From Odontocerum albicorne (Eukaryota > Arthropoda > Insecta > Trichoptera > Odontoceridae), in the NCBI GenBank assembly GCA_949825065.1, contig OX463859.1:23577847-23641846 (forward strand): 64,000 bases of DNA, read 5' to 3'. The first letter of the stretch is position 1. Each line of letters begins with the position of its first letter. Shown here piece after piece: positions 52,252 through 63,539 of this stretch. The notes under the pieces are model-generated. The model was not told the DNA's origin. It saw only the letters and a list, made by a program, of their open reading frames with translations, and ran no database searches. Both the position numbers and the translations under genes were made by a program.

Positions 52252-52704
52252 ATAGTATTTCAGTATCAACTTTGATATATGGAAGGGAAACGTGGACGTG
52301 GAAAAATACTGAAAGGAGGCGAATAAATGCAGTAAAATGCGTGCACTGAGAACAATACACGAGGTGACAATGTGTGACCCAGTGATGAATAATATATTTG
52401 ACATGAATATGAACTTAAACACAATGTTGAATAGCATAAAAAGCATGTTTTGAGATAGTTTAGGCACTTGAAAAGAATGAATAAAGAAAGATTAACGGAA
52501 CAAATATACAGAGTACGTAGAATGCATGATAAAAAAAGACCAAGGAATGTACAGTTGGATCAAATGAAATATATTTTGAAAGAAGGAAATATTAGAAATC
52601 AGAGAAATTGTTGGAGTTGTATGAGACGGTGTATAGATGTAGAAGAGATGAAAGATGTGTGTCGCGGTATGTATGTGTATGGTACTCGTATATATAAACT
52701 TTAA
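52252..52704 (+). mobile_element. LINE-C copy, open C-terminus
   Basis: From 'cagtatcaactttgatatat' through 'RMNKERLTEQIYRVRRMHDK', 'QMKYILKEGNIRNQRNCWSC' and 'MRRCIDVEEMKDVCRG' (52468-52660, open frame) to 'tatgtatgtgtatggtactc'. The best-preserved extreme C-terminus of LINE-C in the window. Confidence 0.8.
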
Positions 52705-53317
52705 GTTAGGGTAGTTTCAGAGACTTCTGATCAGGATTTTACAAAAAACATGGAAATTTACAAAAGTTAACATAGGACATGACACCTGCAACAATAGGGA
52801 GTATTTCTATCGAAATCTATCTAAAAGGATAAAAATCGGAAAAAGGATGTAAACTCATCTCGCCAGCTTAGTCATATAAGGTCATCAGAGGGTATATTTC
52901 TCATCAGCATAATTCGCAAAGCTTTCCTAATGAAAAATAATAAAATTCATAAAATAAAGTGATATAATCGGAAGCGAAACTTTAATAGAGCAACAGCTTG
53001 TTCAGAATTAAATGTTAAATTATATCATTTCGGAGTTAAACGTTAGGATTACGTTTTGTAAGCTAGAGATCAAAACTTAATCTGTTTTACTAACTGTTAA
53101 AACTAAGAGATGTTGAAAATGTCTCGGGACAAAAATCGATTTTATTTCCAAGCGTTCTATTGCTGTAAATCAAGTATGGTCAATCCCCTGCCCACTAGAT
53201 TTTTTGTGCGATTGGTTTTTTTTTAATAAATCATGAAAGAGATAGCAAAAAAATAAAGTTGTTGTACTCGTATTATCACAACACACTCTAGATTTTTGAT
53301 GCGAAGGGGAAGATTTA
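52705..53317. other. AT-rich spacer, nothing recognised
   Basis: No supported feature. Confidence 0.5.
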
Positions 53318-53319
53318 TA

Positions 53320-53871
53320 AAGGGTCTTTAAAATTGAGCGGTTTTTTTAATTCTACTTTTTTTAATTCTTGAATAAAACACACAATTTGCTTTGATTTCA
53401 AAATACTTTTTATTGGCCATTGAAGTATAATATATGACATTTAAACACAAATATCCGCCAAATATCCACCTTTTGGAGCTCCACAGACGTCCACTCTTTT
53501 GTCAACAATTTCGGTGACATTTTGGCATAATTGCGGTTCCTACTCACCAATAACGCGAATAATTTCGTCCTTCAGCTCAGGAATTGATTGAAGGTCATTC
53601 TAATAGACCTGGCTTTTCACGTGACCCCAGAGAAAATAGTCCAACGGTGTCAGGTCACATGATATTGATGGTCAATTAACATCACCGTTTCCGGAGATTA
53701 CAATATATAAAATAATTCAACAATTTGAACGCGTTGTTGTATTGTATACGACTCCATTTTTACAAATGTCATACATTACACTTCTCAAATGTCCCAAGAC
53801 CCAGGCAAGTTCACGGCGCCACCGGTGTTTTAGCCAAGAATTTAAAAAACCGCTTAATTTGAAAGACCCTT
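53320..53871 (-). mobile_element. Mariner-type MITE M2, copy 2 (552 bp)
   Basis: Same inverted repeats as 24771-25292, flanked by TA (53318-53319, 53872-53873). The minus strand reads 'DYFLWGHVKSQVY', stop, 'NDLQSIPELKDEIIRVIGE', 'PQLCQNVTEIV'. Both copies carry the same internal deletion, differing by small indels, so they spread after the deletion arose. Confidence 0.85.
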
Positions 53872-53974
53872 TATCAAAATGTAAAAATATGACACAAAAT
53901 TAAAGTATTACGGGTATATACACAAACATTTATTTAAAATAAAATTCAAGTTCTACATTTTTATTTTTTTACAT

Positions 53975-54845
53975 ACATGCATACATACCATCACGCCATT
54001 TCCTTGTCGAGGTAAACAGAGAGGATAGAGCGCTATACGTTCCCATCTAGACACACATATTTAGACTCTTCTACATCTATTCACCTTTTCATACATATTC
54101 TACGATTTATTTCTCTGAGTTTCGGCGTTTTTTTCTTTCATAATGCCGTTCATTTGATCAAACCATACTTTCCTTGGTCTTCCTTTCACACCCCTTCCCC
54201 TCACATTTGCACTATATATCTATTTTGTTAGTCTTTCTTCATTCATTCGTTCCACATACCCTAACCATCTCAACGTTTCTTCTTCATCTTCCTTAAGTTC
54301 ACCTTCATCCTTTATCCCTTCATTCCGTATTCTGTCATACATTATCATTCCAATTAATATTCTCAGTGCACGCATTTCTACAGCATTTATTCGTCTGCTC
54401 TTAGTATTTTGCCACGTCCACGTTTCATTTCCATACCTATATCAAAGTAGACAGCAAAATACTATTGTGAATCTTAGCAGATATAGATACCGTCCGGTTC
54501 GAGTATATATGTTTTAGCGCCACGTTGACTTTGGTTCCTATCGCTACACGCCCTTAAATATCCCTTTTATCTCTGCCATCATTTGTGAAATGCTACTCAA
54601 ACTACAGAATTCCTCAATTTGCTGCAATCTTTCATTTTCCCCCCATATATCACATTTACTTTTCCTTCGCACTTTTCTATCCCCATTACTTTGGATTTTA
54701 TTACATTCATTCTCAAATATTTCTCTTCGCATCTCTCACACAATTTACTTATCAAACTCTACAAATAAACTTTACTCTCTGCCAACACTACCATGTCATC
54801 TACATACAGCAATCCGCATACGTCGACATTTGTATGCCATCAATT
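53975..54845 (-). mobile_element. LINE-C, longest copy, with YVDD box
   Basis: On the minus strand the copy enters at the palm domain: 'GLLYVDDMVVLAES' with the catalytic YVDD at 54795-54806, then 'KLCERCEEKYLRMNVIKSKV', 'GGKMKDCSNLRNSVV', and the later blocks in order to the 3' signature 'ggcgtgatggtatgtatgca' at about 53975. It shows the unamplified state of the segment expanded at 12417. Several stops; inactive. Confidence 0.8.
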
Positions 54846-55714
54846 AATAAACCTCTTTAGTCTCTTCACACTTTTTTTATGTATCAAAAACAAAAGTAAT
54901 ATATAATTTATTTAGGAAATTATGTATTATGACACTCATATAATAGAAATTGTATTTATATTCAATAAAAAAAAATAATGTACGAACTTATCGGATTTCT
55001 TACCCTAAAAATAATTCAAATGCGACCCACGAGCCTTTACACAATACCTGTTTTGACATGTGACTCAAAAAAATTGACGACGCCTTCTGTTATTCATAAA
55101 TAACTTATTTCCAATTGATCAATGATATTATATATTTATGACACTAAACAACATATACTGAACAAAATACAAAGTAAAATCAAACTAAATACAAAAAAAA
55201 ATCAACACATTTCAGCACACATACAGCACTCGAAATAACCAATGATACCGGAACAAAAATTAAAAATACTTTTACGAACATAACAATTAAAACGAAATAA
55301 AATCGTTAATGTTTAAATAAACACTGAAAGGAAAAACACTTGAATAAATTACATGAAAATACAAAATTAATTCAATTACAAAAAATAACACCTATACCAA
55401 ATAAAAAAGGAAATAACCAGTCTCCCAATCAACACCGAAGATTAAGAAAATGGCGGAGAAAGACCATCCTGAACTTTATTATCTACACACAAAATATCAC
55501 ACTTAAAAGTGTATTGGGAGTTATCCAATTGTTTCATTTTTCATATTTATCAATTACAACGAGGAACTGTCATGAGAAAATTCCTGTTTACACATTTCAA
55601 TTGTAAAAGTTTCCGTGTGTTTCTATCAGCAATATGGAAACCAATTTGAGACAATATATACATCAACTATATTATGAATGACTTTCAAAGTAAAGAAACC
55701 TTAAATCTAGAGTG
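54846..55714. other. AT-rich spacer, nothing recognised
   Basis: The open frame at 55340-55606 is lysine/asparagine-rich without recognisable motifs. Confidence 0.4.
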
Positions 55715-56125
55715 TGTTTCTGTATATTTTTGTTTTTATTTTTATTCTTATGATTATGTGCGTTATATTATGGGATGAACATTTTTGGTATTTCTGGAAT
55801 GATGCTGTGTGAAGAGTTTGATTCCGCATGATGTTTCCAGTTGTAATTGAGTGTCACTGTTTGTCAGGTTGATGAGAACGTGCAACGGGATTTTGTTTTT
55901 GTGTAATCAAAAATCGGAAAGAAGTATCGATTTATTTTTTCATGCTAAATATCCTCAGTGAGATACAGGCAAAAGCCTAGTTTATTGGGGATACGACAAA
56001 TGAAAGGCGACAAACCCAGATCCATTAAAATAATGTATGTCCAAATTAAATTACCTGTTATTTTTTCGCAAATTATGTATATTTCTTGTCATGTGTAATA
56101 ATAAATATAAATAAATAAATAAAAG
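55715..56125 (+). mobile_element. LINE-A copy 6 (3' UTR)
   Basis: 'ttatgattatgtgcgttata' to 'aaataaataaataaa' at 56125; closest to copy 5 at 36404. Confidence 0.85.
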
Positions 56126-56289
56126 AGTAAACCTTCTTTCTAAGAGTTTAATTATCATTGCAAAATGTTTTCTTTGATCAAATAGTTGTCCTTATTTATT
56201 TTATTCTCCGAAAAAGAGAACTTTAAAAAAATATATATTTATTTTATATATTTGTATTTTATAGTATTATGCTTAAATATATACAGAAC

Positions 56290-56906
56290 TAGCTGGTGGG
56301 ATTATTGACATGTAGCAATCTCTTCCAATCAAACAGAAAGCTGTTTAACAAGCCTTAAGTAAAAACCAGTGGGAAACATGTTTTGAAAAATTTGGGAATC
56401 ACTGAGAATCAAACTAAGTTTGAACATATGCATTTTGTCGACTAGGCTACAGAGACCGTCGTATAAGTATGTAAAATTTGGGAATCACTGAGAATCAAAC
56501 TAAGTTTGAACATATGCATTTTGTCGACTAGGCTACAGAAACCGTCGTATAAGTATGTAAAATTTGGGAATCACTGAGAATCAAACTAAGTTTGAACATA
56601 TGCATTTTGTCGACTAGGCTACAGAGACCGTCGTATAAGTATGTAAAATTTGGGAATCACTGAGAATCAAACTAAGTTTGAACATATGCATTTTGTCGAC
56701 TAGGCTACAGAGACCGTCGTATAAGTATGTAAAATTTGGGAATCACTGAGAATCAAACTAAGTTTGAACATATGCATTTTGTCGACTAGGTTACAGAGAC
56801 CGTCGTATAAGTATGTAAAATTTGGGAATCACTGAGAATCAAACTAAGTTTGAACATATGCATTTTGTCGACTAGGCTACAGAGACCGTCGTATAAGTAT
56901 GTAAAA
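56290..56906 (-). mobile_element. SINE S1 whose tRNA head is amplified
   Basis: 56290-56390 is reversed S1 tail and body ('ggattattgacatgtagcaa', 'aagccttaagtaaaaacc'). The following tRNA-like head is present six times as 86-bp units instead of once. Confidence 0.8.
56391..56906 (-). repeat. 86-bp satellite, 6 units, from the S1 tRNA-like head
   Basis: Units start at 56391, 56477, 56563, 56649, 56735 and 56821 and differ at only a few positions. The reverse strand of each unit contains 'ggtctctgtagcctagtcga' (A-box region) and 'agtttgattctcagtg' (B-box region), so each is a potential, though mutated, RNA polymerase III promoter. Confidence 0.95.
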
Positions 56907-57230
56907 TAGATTTAAATGATAATGTATCGTTACATTTTGTTATTCTACTAATTACATTCATCCCTGCGACATATATTTGTACCTTCTAGTCTTCAGTCAG
57001 AATCTAAGGTAGAAACACGTGTCTCTGAGATTATTTGAATTTATGGAATAACAAGGTAATTAATTTACTTTGAAAAATTCTTATAAAGAGATCTGCTTAG
57101 TATTATGCAAACCAAAATCTTTTTTTTTTTAAATTGTTTTTTTTTAAATATGTACATATCTTAACGAATAATTCTATTTCACATTTTTTCATAATTTCCA
57201 TAATAATAATGATTTTTATTCCATACGCAT
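56907..57230. other. AT-rich spacer, nothing recognised
   Basis: No supported feature. Confidence 0.5.
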
Positions 57231-57660
57231 GACGACCTTCATGGCATAATTGGTAAGACGCTTTTCTCCCAGCTCGGAGGTTGCGGGTTCGATTCCCGTT
57301 GGAACCCAGATTTTTCAAAAAGAATTCTAATTTACTTTTCACTTAAGACATATTTAACATCTTTTTTTTTTAACCTGGCGAGTTTATTGCCATGTGACAA
57401 TCTCTTCCAACCAACCAGAAATATGTTTTTATAGGTCCTAAGTGTTAACCAGACTGGAATCCTATTTTAAAAAATCTGGGTTCTAGCGGGGATCGAACCC
57501 GCAATCTCCGGATCGGCAGACAAGTATCTTAACACCAGACCACGGAGGTCGTCTCTTTGGTCGTATCTTTCTGGTTGGTTGGAAAATATTGCCACATGGT
57601 AATAAACCCGCCAGGCTGTACAGTATACAATTAAAGTGTAATACAATACAATACATGTCA
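57231..57660 (+). mobile_element. SINE S1 interrupted by another S1
   Basis: Plus-strand head and body at 57231-57369 ('ggttgcgggttcgattcccg', intact B-box), then a minus-strand S1 (57370-57556), then the plus-strand tail at 57566-57660 ('tatctttctggttggttgga', 'aataaacccgccaggctgta', 'gtgtaatacaatacaa'). The body breaks at 'aacatctttt' and resumes at 'tatctttctgg', so 'atcttt' may be the target duplication. Confidence 0.8.
57370..57556 (-). mobile_element. Inner SINE S1 copy
   Basis: The reverse strand reads 'gacgacctccgtggtctggt', 'gattgcgggttcgatccccg', the body, and tail to 'aataaactcgccaggtt' followed by a run of A. A-box and B-box are well kept. Confidence 0.8.
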
Positions 57661-58096
57661 AATCAATGTACAACTCTTTTCTCAAATAAATAAATAACAG
57701 GGAACAAATATAAAAGTACAAAAGGTTGACCTTCTGATAAATCAATTGAGAATCGAGGTTTCAAAAATGACCTGGTTTCTTTATAGCTTCGAGATATTCC
57801 AGACCGACAAATGACAACACAATTTTAAACTCAACCTCGAAATATAAAATGATTGAAAAATATCAAGAAAGATCAAAGTAATCAGATTCTGAAAGAAATA
57901 AAGTAATTCTCCCTCACCCGCAGTTTCGCTTTCCACAGTTTTAGCTTTCCGTGGTCAATTTCGATTAGAAAACATAATATTACAAGGAAAATTTATAAGT
58001 ATCGTCAAAATAGTAGCCTTACGCAATATCACAAGTCTGCGTCATTCCTGTCACTTCGTTACTATTATCATCACGAGAAGAGGTATTAAAATGAGA
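57661..58096. other. Spacer, nothing recognised
   Basis: No supported feature. Confidence 0.45.
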
Positions 58097-58195
58097 GCCT
58101 CTGTGGCCTAGTTAGTCAACCACCTGTTTTTCCAACTCGAGGAATGAAAAAATTGGATACCAAATGGAATTAGTAACCATTTTTTTCTTAAAAGT
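58097..58195 (+). mobile_element. Degenerate SINE S1 head
   Basis: 'gagcctctgtggcctagtta' then a decayed B-box region. Confidence 0.4.
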
Positions 58196-58469
58196 ATTCC
58201 AATTTTACTGTTAATTTCTTATTATGCCTAATTTATAAATTTAACTTCACAAACGATGTATACATATAATATATTGTATAAATTTGGTTTATAGTTAAGG
58301 CATTTACGTTGTGGAGGTTTAAAGACATTGTTATTTGTTTTATCAAACACTGTTTATTCTACTTTTTGTGACAGTATAACCCTACCGGTTTCAAGGCTTT
58401 AACCTCATCTTCAGGGGAGCACAAACAAGACTGAATTATGTTCAAACTGGTATTTCGTAAACACAAATC

Positions 58470-58660
58470 CGCCTTAACAAATCCTCTGAAATGGCTAATC
58501 ATTGTCACCGTGAAAACCATACTTTTTCTATCGATGATGCCAAATTCTTACATATCAATAGTAACGGAAATAAATTGGACAAATTAGAGGCCTTAGAAAT
58601 TTCTAAGTCAGTACATCGAGGCGAACACATATATCCCAATAAGGTAAACACATATATACC
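58470..58660 (+). pseudogene. Penelope-like GIY-YIG endonuclease C-terminus
   Basis: 'RLNKSSEMANHCHRENHTFS' and 'KLDKLEALEISKSVHRGEHI' fit the end of the Penelope-type GIY-YIG domain, where 'S-FA-H---H-H' is followed by 'L(H)-----G-K---LE-LEI-K'. The Glu in 'LEALEI' corresponds to the conserved acidic residue of this nuclease. The GIY-YIG motif itself and the reverse transcriptase are missing. The frame continues into the terminal repeat to a stop near 58818. Confidence 0.6.
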
Positions 58661-58805
58661 AAAAATATTTCCGCTGCTGGCTGAGATCGTCCCATGCCTC
58701 CCCTCCCTCAGCTATCAGTCCCCAACCCGAATATCGCCAACCGTTAGAAGCGTGTATAGTATATCGGTACCAGTTCTAACAGAATTCAGTCTTGTTTGTG
58801 CTCCC

Positions 58806-58850
58806 CTGAAGATGAGGTGAAAGCCTTGAAACCGGTTGGGTTATACCGTT
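58806..58850 (+). other. Hammerhead-ribozyme-like core in the terminal repeat
   Basis: CTGAAGA (58806-58812) fits the CUGANGA box, a short 'gagg/cctt' hairpin follows, then GAAAC (58828-58832), then a 'CCGGU...ACCG' stem. Penelope-like terminal repeats are known to carry hammerhead motifs. Here the last triplet is GTT; in the copies at 41572-41574 (minus) and 42151-42153 it is GTC. The outer stem I does not pair well next to the core, so activity is doubtful. Confidence 0.25.
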
Positions 58851-58880
58851 ACAAAAAGTGGAATAAACAGTGGTTGATAA

Positions 58881-59630
58881 AACAAATTATAATATACAAA
58901 TAGTTTGGTACAATCCACGGTTTTAGGCATCCAATGCGTGCCTTGGAACATATCTGAGACTACTGTAATGGTTGAAATAAAAAAATAGCATGGTGTGTAC
59001 GAAGAAAAGCCTCGGGTTAACACAATTTAAATGTGGGTGATGGTGTCGATTATCATAATATTATATATAAGTGTCCTAACAAACGTGCATATCCTTACAC
59101 AGATCGACTTTTGACATACTTTCTCGCAAAAAGTTTCGTAGAAGAATTTTTTTATCTTCTGCTTATAGCAATATACGGGTATTATCGAAATCTGATCTAG
59201 TTGATAAAACTATTCACTCCCAACAGAGGATATCGGTTTCGTTTTTTTATTGCACCAAAAAACCGAGGGATCCCAGTTTGATAAAATAATTCGTTTAGTA
59301 AAAATCCTTTCATGCGCAAGTCGTATGCGAGAGTGTTACCTCTTCACGTGTAGTTTTATTGTCCACCTACGCGATGACTAACTACGAGTTCCGTGCTTAC
59401 TTTATTGTTGCTTAGCCCTGGATGCTCGATTATTAGGTTCAAATATATGTTCCCGATCATGCTCTTCAATGTCTAAATTGCGAATTCAGATAAGATGAGG
59501 AGTATCTTACGAAGATAGATACTTGTCTTTAGTCAGTTCGAGGTAAAGGAAATTTTAGTGACGAAACTCAAATCTATCTGCAAATGTATTTGTCTATTAA
59601 ATAAATATAATTTATAAACAAATTTTATTA
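58881..59630. other. Spacer, nothing recognised
   Basis: No supported feature. Confidence 0.45.
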
Positions 59631-59839
59631 ACTTTCATTTATCAATTTACACCCGAGAACTTACATTTACGTACATTTTGTTAACTTCCATTTATCAGTT
59701 TACACCCGAGAACTTACATTTACGTACATTTTGTTAACTTCCATTTATCAGTTTACACCCGAGAACTTACATTTACGTACATTTTGTTAACTTTTATTTA
59801 TCAGTTTACACCCGAGAACTTACATTTACGTACATTTTG
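59631..59839. repeat. 53-bp minisatellite, 4 units
   Basis: 'acttncatttatca' ... 'cacccgagaacttacattta', starting at 59631, 59684, 59737 and 59790. No parent element is visible. Confidence 0.95.
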
Positions 59840-60900
59840 ACTACAACAATACTTAAATATTGTATATAGGAGTACTTAACAAAAAAAAACAAGATTGATC
59901 CCATTTAGATAATAAATTGCGAAACACTTAAAAAACAAAGCAGTTTTATTCTATGCAGTTATTGTGAAACATATAACATTTAAAGAAAAATGCACATTAA
60001 AAAAAGATTTTTCAAAGACTATTTATTTCAACTTCTGAAAAATCCTACATGTGATGATGATGGTTGTGTGAACAAACCCTTCCCTGGCACTGTTATATTA
60101 ATAAGCATTTTTACCGTGAAAGCATTCATTGCGTCAATTTCTCAATCAATCAAAATATGTCACTAATATAAGAAGCAAAGGCTGGAATTGGCTCAACCTA
60201 GAATACCTCTGCTGAAAAGAGTCAAAGCAGTTATGAGAGTATACACACAAAGAGACGCCGTAGCATTATGAGAAAATATGAATTTCTGACGTTTACAGAA
60301 AATAAGGCTTTAAGAGCTTTCTTCCGGTTAAGCGGTCAATCAAGAATGAAAGCCTTTGTGCCCTAGGGCTTGAGCTAGACTTGTTCAGGATCGGCACGAG
60401 GAGTTAAGCAAATAAATTTAGGCAAAATATTAATATTAATATTAATTTTTAGGTCTCCATAAAATATTTATGAAAAAAACCTTCTCACAGTTAATGGCTA
60501 AAACAAGCGATACGACTATCAAAGGTCAGGCTTACAAATACAAAAATTTCAAAAAAATAAAATAAGAGATAAATGCAATATTTATTTATTGTCGACAACA
60601 GATAAATAGACAATATCTCGTAATAACGAATGATTATCAATAATCCTGCGGATGGAAAACACATGTTCGTGTATTGGTTAATTGCATGAAAATTTTAACA
60701 TTTCAAAATGCACATGTCTTAACAGATGAAACCCAAAGTTACGATGCTGAGGAGCCTTTTGTTTGGCAGAGTTTTTTACACAGCGAAATTTTTGCGTTGC
60801 TTAACATCTATATAACATTAATAATAAGTAACAGAAAAATGTTAATTCAAATGTAAGAAAGAGTAAAATTATTTTGTGAATATATCAGTCAGGAATCGAA
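59840..60900. other. AT-rich spacer, nothing recognised
   Basis: 'gcctttgtgccctagggctt' at 60352 may be a decayed S1 head. Confidence 0.4.
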
Positions 60901-61068
60901 CTATTTATTTATTTATTTTACACGTGGCAAGAAATATACATAATTTGCGAAAAATAACAGGTAATTTAATTTGGATACACAATTTTAATGGATCTGGGTT
61001 TGTTGCCTTTCATTAGTCGTGTCCCCAGTACACTAGACTTTTCCCTGTGTCTCACTGAGGACGTTAAT
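60901..61068 (-). mobile_element. LINE-A 3' UTR fragment
   Basis: Reversed tail '(aaat)n' at 60901, then 'acgtggcaagaaatatacat' and 'ggatctgggtttgttgcctt' to about 61068. Confidence 0.8.
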
Positions 61069-61699
61069 TGTTTTAATGCAAGGGCAAACCAAATAATACA
61101 AATATATAACAATGAATAAACCCACCAACTGGTGAATATAGAGAACCACTTCACTAGTCAAGGCCTATGATGAAGTGGTTTCGTTTCTTAATCACTGGTT
61201 AAAAATATTTTGTCATCTACAGTGATAAATGTCACGACGAATTTTTTTTTGGGAGTTCGAAGTCTTGATGGCAGGTTTACAGATGAACGATGGCAGACGG
61301 CGTGGTAAGAAGAGGGTGTGAAAAATGGCTGACTCGTGGTAGAAGTGATAAAGGTTTAACCTGGCCTTCTCCTTCTGAGAAGGCAATAGTTCGCCCTGAA
61401 CCGTATCTGTAATAACCATGGTCACAGAGATTATTAGCTTATGTTTAAATGAGGAGTTTTGGAGTCTCCCGTTTGTGAATACGGTATTCTGCACACCATG
61501 CATCACATCATTAACAAGTTAGCGAGGATTGCGGGAAGTCAACATATCGTCTCATGAAACGATCTTACAGCTAAGAGACCTACATATTCCTTTGTTGTGT
61601 GAAGATCCTATAAGGAAGAAGGAGAAAAAAAATCTATCACAAATTGAATTTATTTTTCCTAAATACTTCACCTTCATTAAATTTTATTTTTAGTAACCA
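61069..61699. other. Spacer with one unrecognised minus-strand frame
   Basis: A 97-codon minus frame (61506-61213) reads 'DTVQGELLPSQKEKARLNLY' and 'RRLPSFICKPAIKTSNSQKK'. Composition is moderately gene-like; no family recognised. Confidence 0.25.
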
Positions 61700-62010
61700 T
61701 AATATTTTTGGTTTTAATGGAAAAAGTAGTGTTAAATACAAGCACATGACAATATCAAATACACTCCGTTTATCGGATATAAAAACTGTTTTACTAGGCA
61801 GGGCCAGTAACGAAGTGGTCTCATTGCTAAGTCACATATTTCATATAAATTTTCCTACGCACTAAAACACTCGTCTGAAGCGTTCGCATTATGCATTTAC
61901 AAACTTGAATTTCAAGTTATCACACACAAAATTTCAATCTTCAAATCATATCCAACAACTCCTCATCACACGCTCTACATTAGCATCATCCGTCATCCAC
62001 TCACATGTCC
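61700..62010 (+). repeat. Dispersed repeat X, copy 3
   Basis: 'tggttttaatggaaaaag', 'gaagtggtctcattg', 'catatccaacaactcctcat'. Open frames here (61644-61865, 61905-62135) differ from those in the other X copies, so they are not a conserved gene. Confidence 0.6.
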
Positions 62011-62479
62011 ACGTGGAGACCTCCACAAGTTCATCATTCCTGTCTCACCCTCTACCCAATAACCACCTTCTTAGATATATTTTTAATTATAAAGGCTGGA
62101 AATTAGAAAAAATCTCTTATCTCACTCAGGAATGAGTTGTATTTTTTTGGAGCGAAGAATTCCATTTATTGGTATGGTTTACCAATAAGACCCGAATTGG
62201 TGATGCGAACATCCAGAACGTGGCCATGAGTGGACCTTGTCTTGAACCTCAATATTAAAGCCTATAGGTTCAGAGCAACAGAAGAAGACATGTAGCTCGT
62301 CATCGTTACGTTATGAAAACGCCTTTTCAAGGAACTTAGGATTAGTCGTTTGATGCTTTTCAACAAGCTCGTATATGAATCGGTGAAACGTACACTTTGA
62401 AGAGCATGGTCATGTAACATGATCACCTTAATACCAATGGTAAAAGTAATGATAAAGTAAGATTAATACTTTAGAGATG
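62011..62479. other. Spacer, nothing recognised
   Basis: No supported feature. Confidence 0.4.
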
Positions 62480-62855
62480 TATGTACTAAGAAAAAATTGC
62501 GACTTGTCAATGCACCAGAAATTCATGCATGGATGTTTTAAATAAGATGAACAAAATAGTGTTAAGATAATTAGGAAATGTGAACAGAATGAATGACGAG
62601 AGAATTACTATACAAATATATGAGTTAGAAGTGTAAAGAGATAGACTGAGGAAAACGTGCCTTGGTCAAGTGAACTAGATTTCAAAAAAGGTAAAATGAA
62701 AAGCATATATAATAAAAGATTGTGCATAACCAGATGTATGAATGTAGTGAAGACGAACGTTGTGTGCTCGGAAAGAAAAAATGGAGATCTGTTATTTCTG
62801 CCTACCACCCAAGAGGCACGGCGTGATGATTCGTAGATATGTATGTGCACTTTTG
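62480..62855 (+). mobile_element. LINE-C fragment
   Basis: C-terminal order with stops: 'gtgaacagaatgaatgacga' (VNRMNDER), 'gaggaaaacgtgccttggtc', 'accagatgtatgaatgtagt', 'gcacggcgtgatgattcgta' (3' signature). Confidence 0.7.
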
Positions 62856-62864
62856 TTCTATAAA

Positions 62865-63045
62865 ACGCAACCTTGAAGTTTATTGTCATATGGCAAAATT
62901 TATAACCAGCTACAAAGACGTTAAAGATGTCTGAAGGGAAAACTAGGCTAATATCCTTTTAAAAAGTTTTTGATACTGGAATTAAACCTACAATCTCAGA
63001 GTTGAAAGGCAGGTATCTTACCAACTGTGTCACAGAGTAATTATT
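62865..63045 (-). mobile_element. SINE S1, diverged
   Basis: The reverse strand has a head ('tgtgacacagttggtaagat'), a decayed B-box ('aggtttaattcc'), body and tail ('ttgccatatgacaataaac'). Old copy. Confidence 0.6.
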
Positions 63046-63539
63046 AGTATTAGCAATATTACCTACCAGATGAACTCTTAATCTAGTTTGACAATACAAC
63101 CGCAGGAGAAAACGCAACAACACCAATTTGTTTAGACTCTAGAACAGGGTTCCCAACTTGTGTTCCGCAGAAATCGAGTATTTAACCTAAAATTAGTTTA
63201 TGAACTCTTATTAATAGTTTAAAAATATAATATAAGATACATGTCTTTAACCATTCCATAACTGAGGAAAAAAGGCACAAAACCCGTGTGTTCCAGACAC
63301 TTGATGCATATTTTTTAGAAAGTGATTTAAATACTTTTTGTATTAAAAGTAACGAATGCGTAATAAAGGATACATTTTTATACACAATAAATAAAATTAT
63401 TCATAAAACATTAATTAATTTTACGTTATTACGAGGCAGTCAGCAGAGACATACGAATACAAGAGCAGGTTGCCGATCACCGTACGCGTTTTGCAAACGT
63501 GTTTGATTTTTTAATTTTTTTACACGGTTTCAGAGTTTT
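63046..63539. other. AT-rich spacer, nothing recognised
   Basis: 'cagggttcccaacttgtg' near 63145 resembles a hAT terminus but no partner was found. Confidence 0.35.

Larger units (their letters stand above)
58288..58880 (+). mobile_element. Penelope-like element remnant with inverted terminal repeats
   Basis: Layout: short plus-strand start ('tatagttaaggcatttacgt'), minus-strand terminal repeat (58330-58445), coding remnant (58470-58660), plus-strand terminal repeat (58740-58880) ending 'gtggaataaacagtg' and 'ataaaacaaattat'. Inverted partial terminal repeats and a GIY-YIG endonuclease are features of Penelope-like retroelements. Confidence 0.75.

Noticed and set aside
56391..56906. CRISPR-like array
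   Set aside because: Units are directly adjacent without unique spacers and match a SINE head; the context is eukaryotic. The same applies to the other arrays.
61213..61506. 97-codon minus-strand ORF as a host gene
   Set aside because: No motif, no splice context that I can defend and no homology recognised; noted only as a spacer remark.
63140..63300. hAT terminus 'cagggttcccaacttgtg'
   Set aside because: No inverted partner or 8-bp duplication was found within the window.
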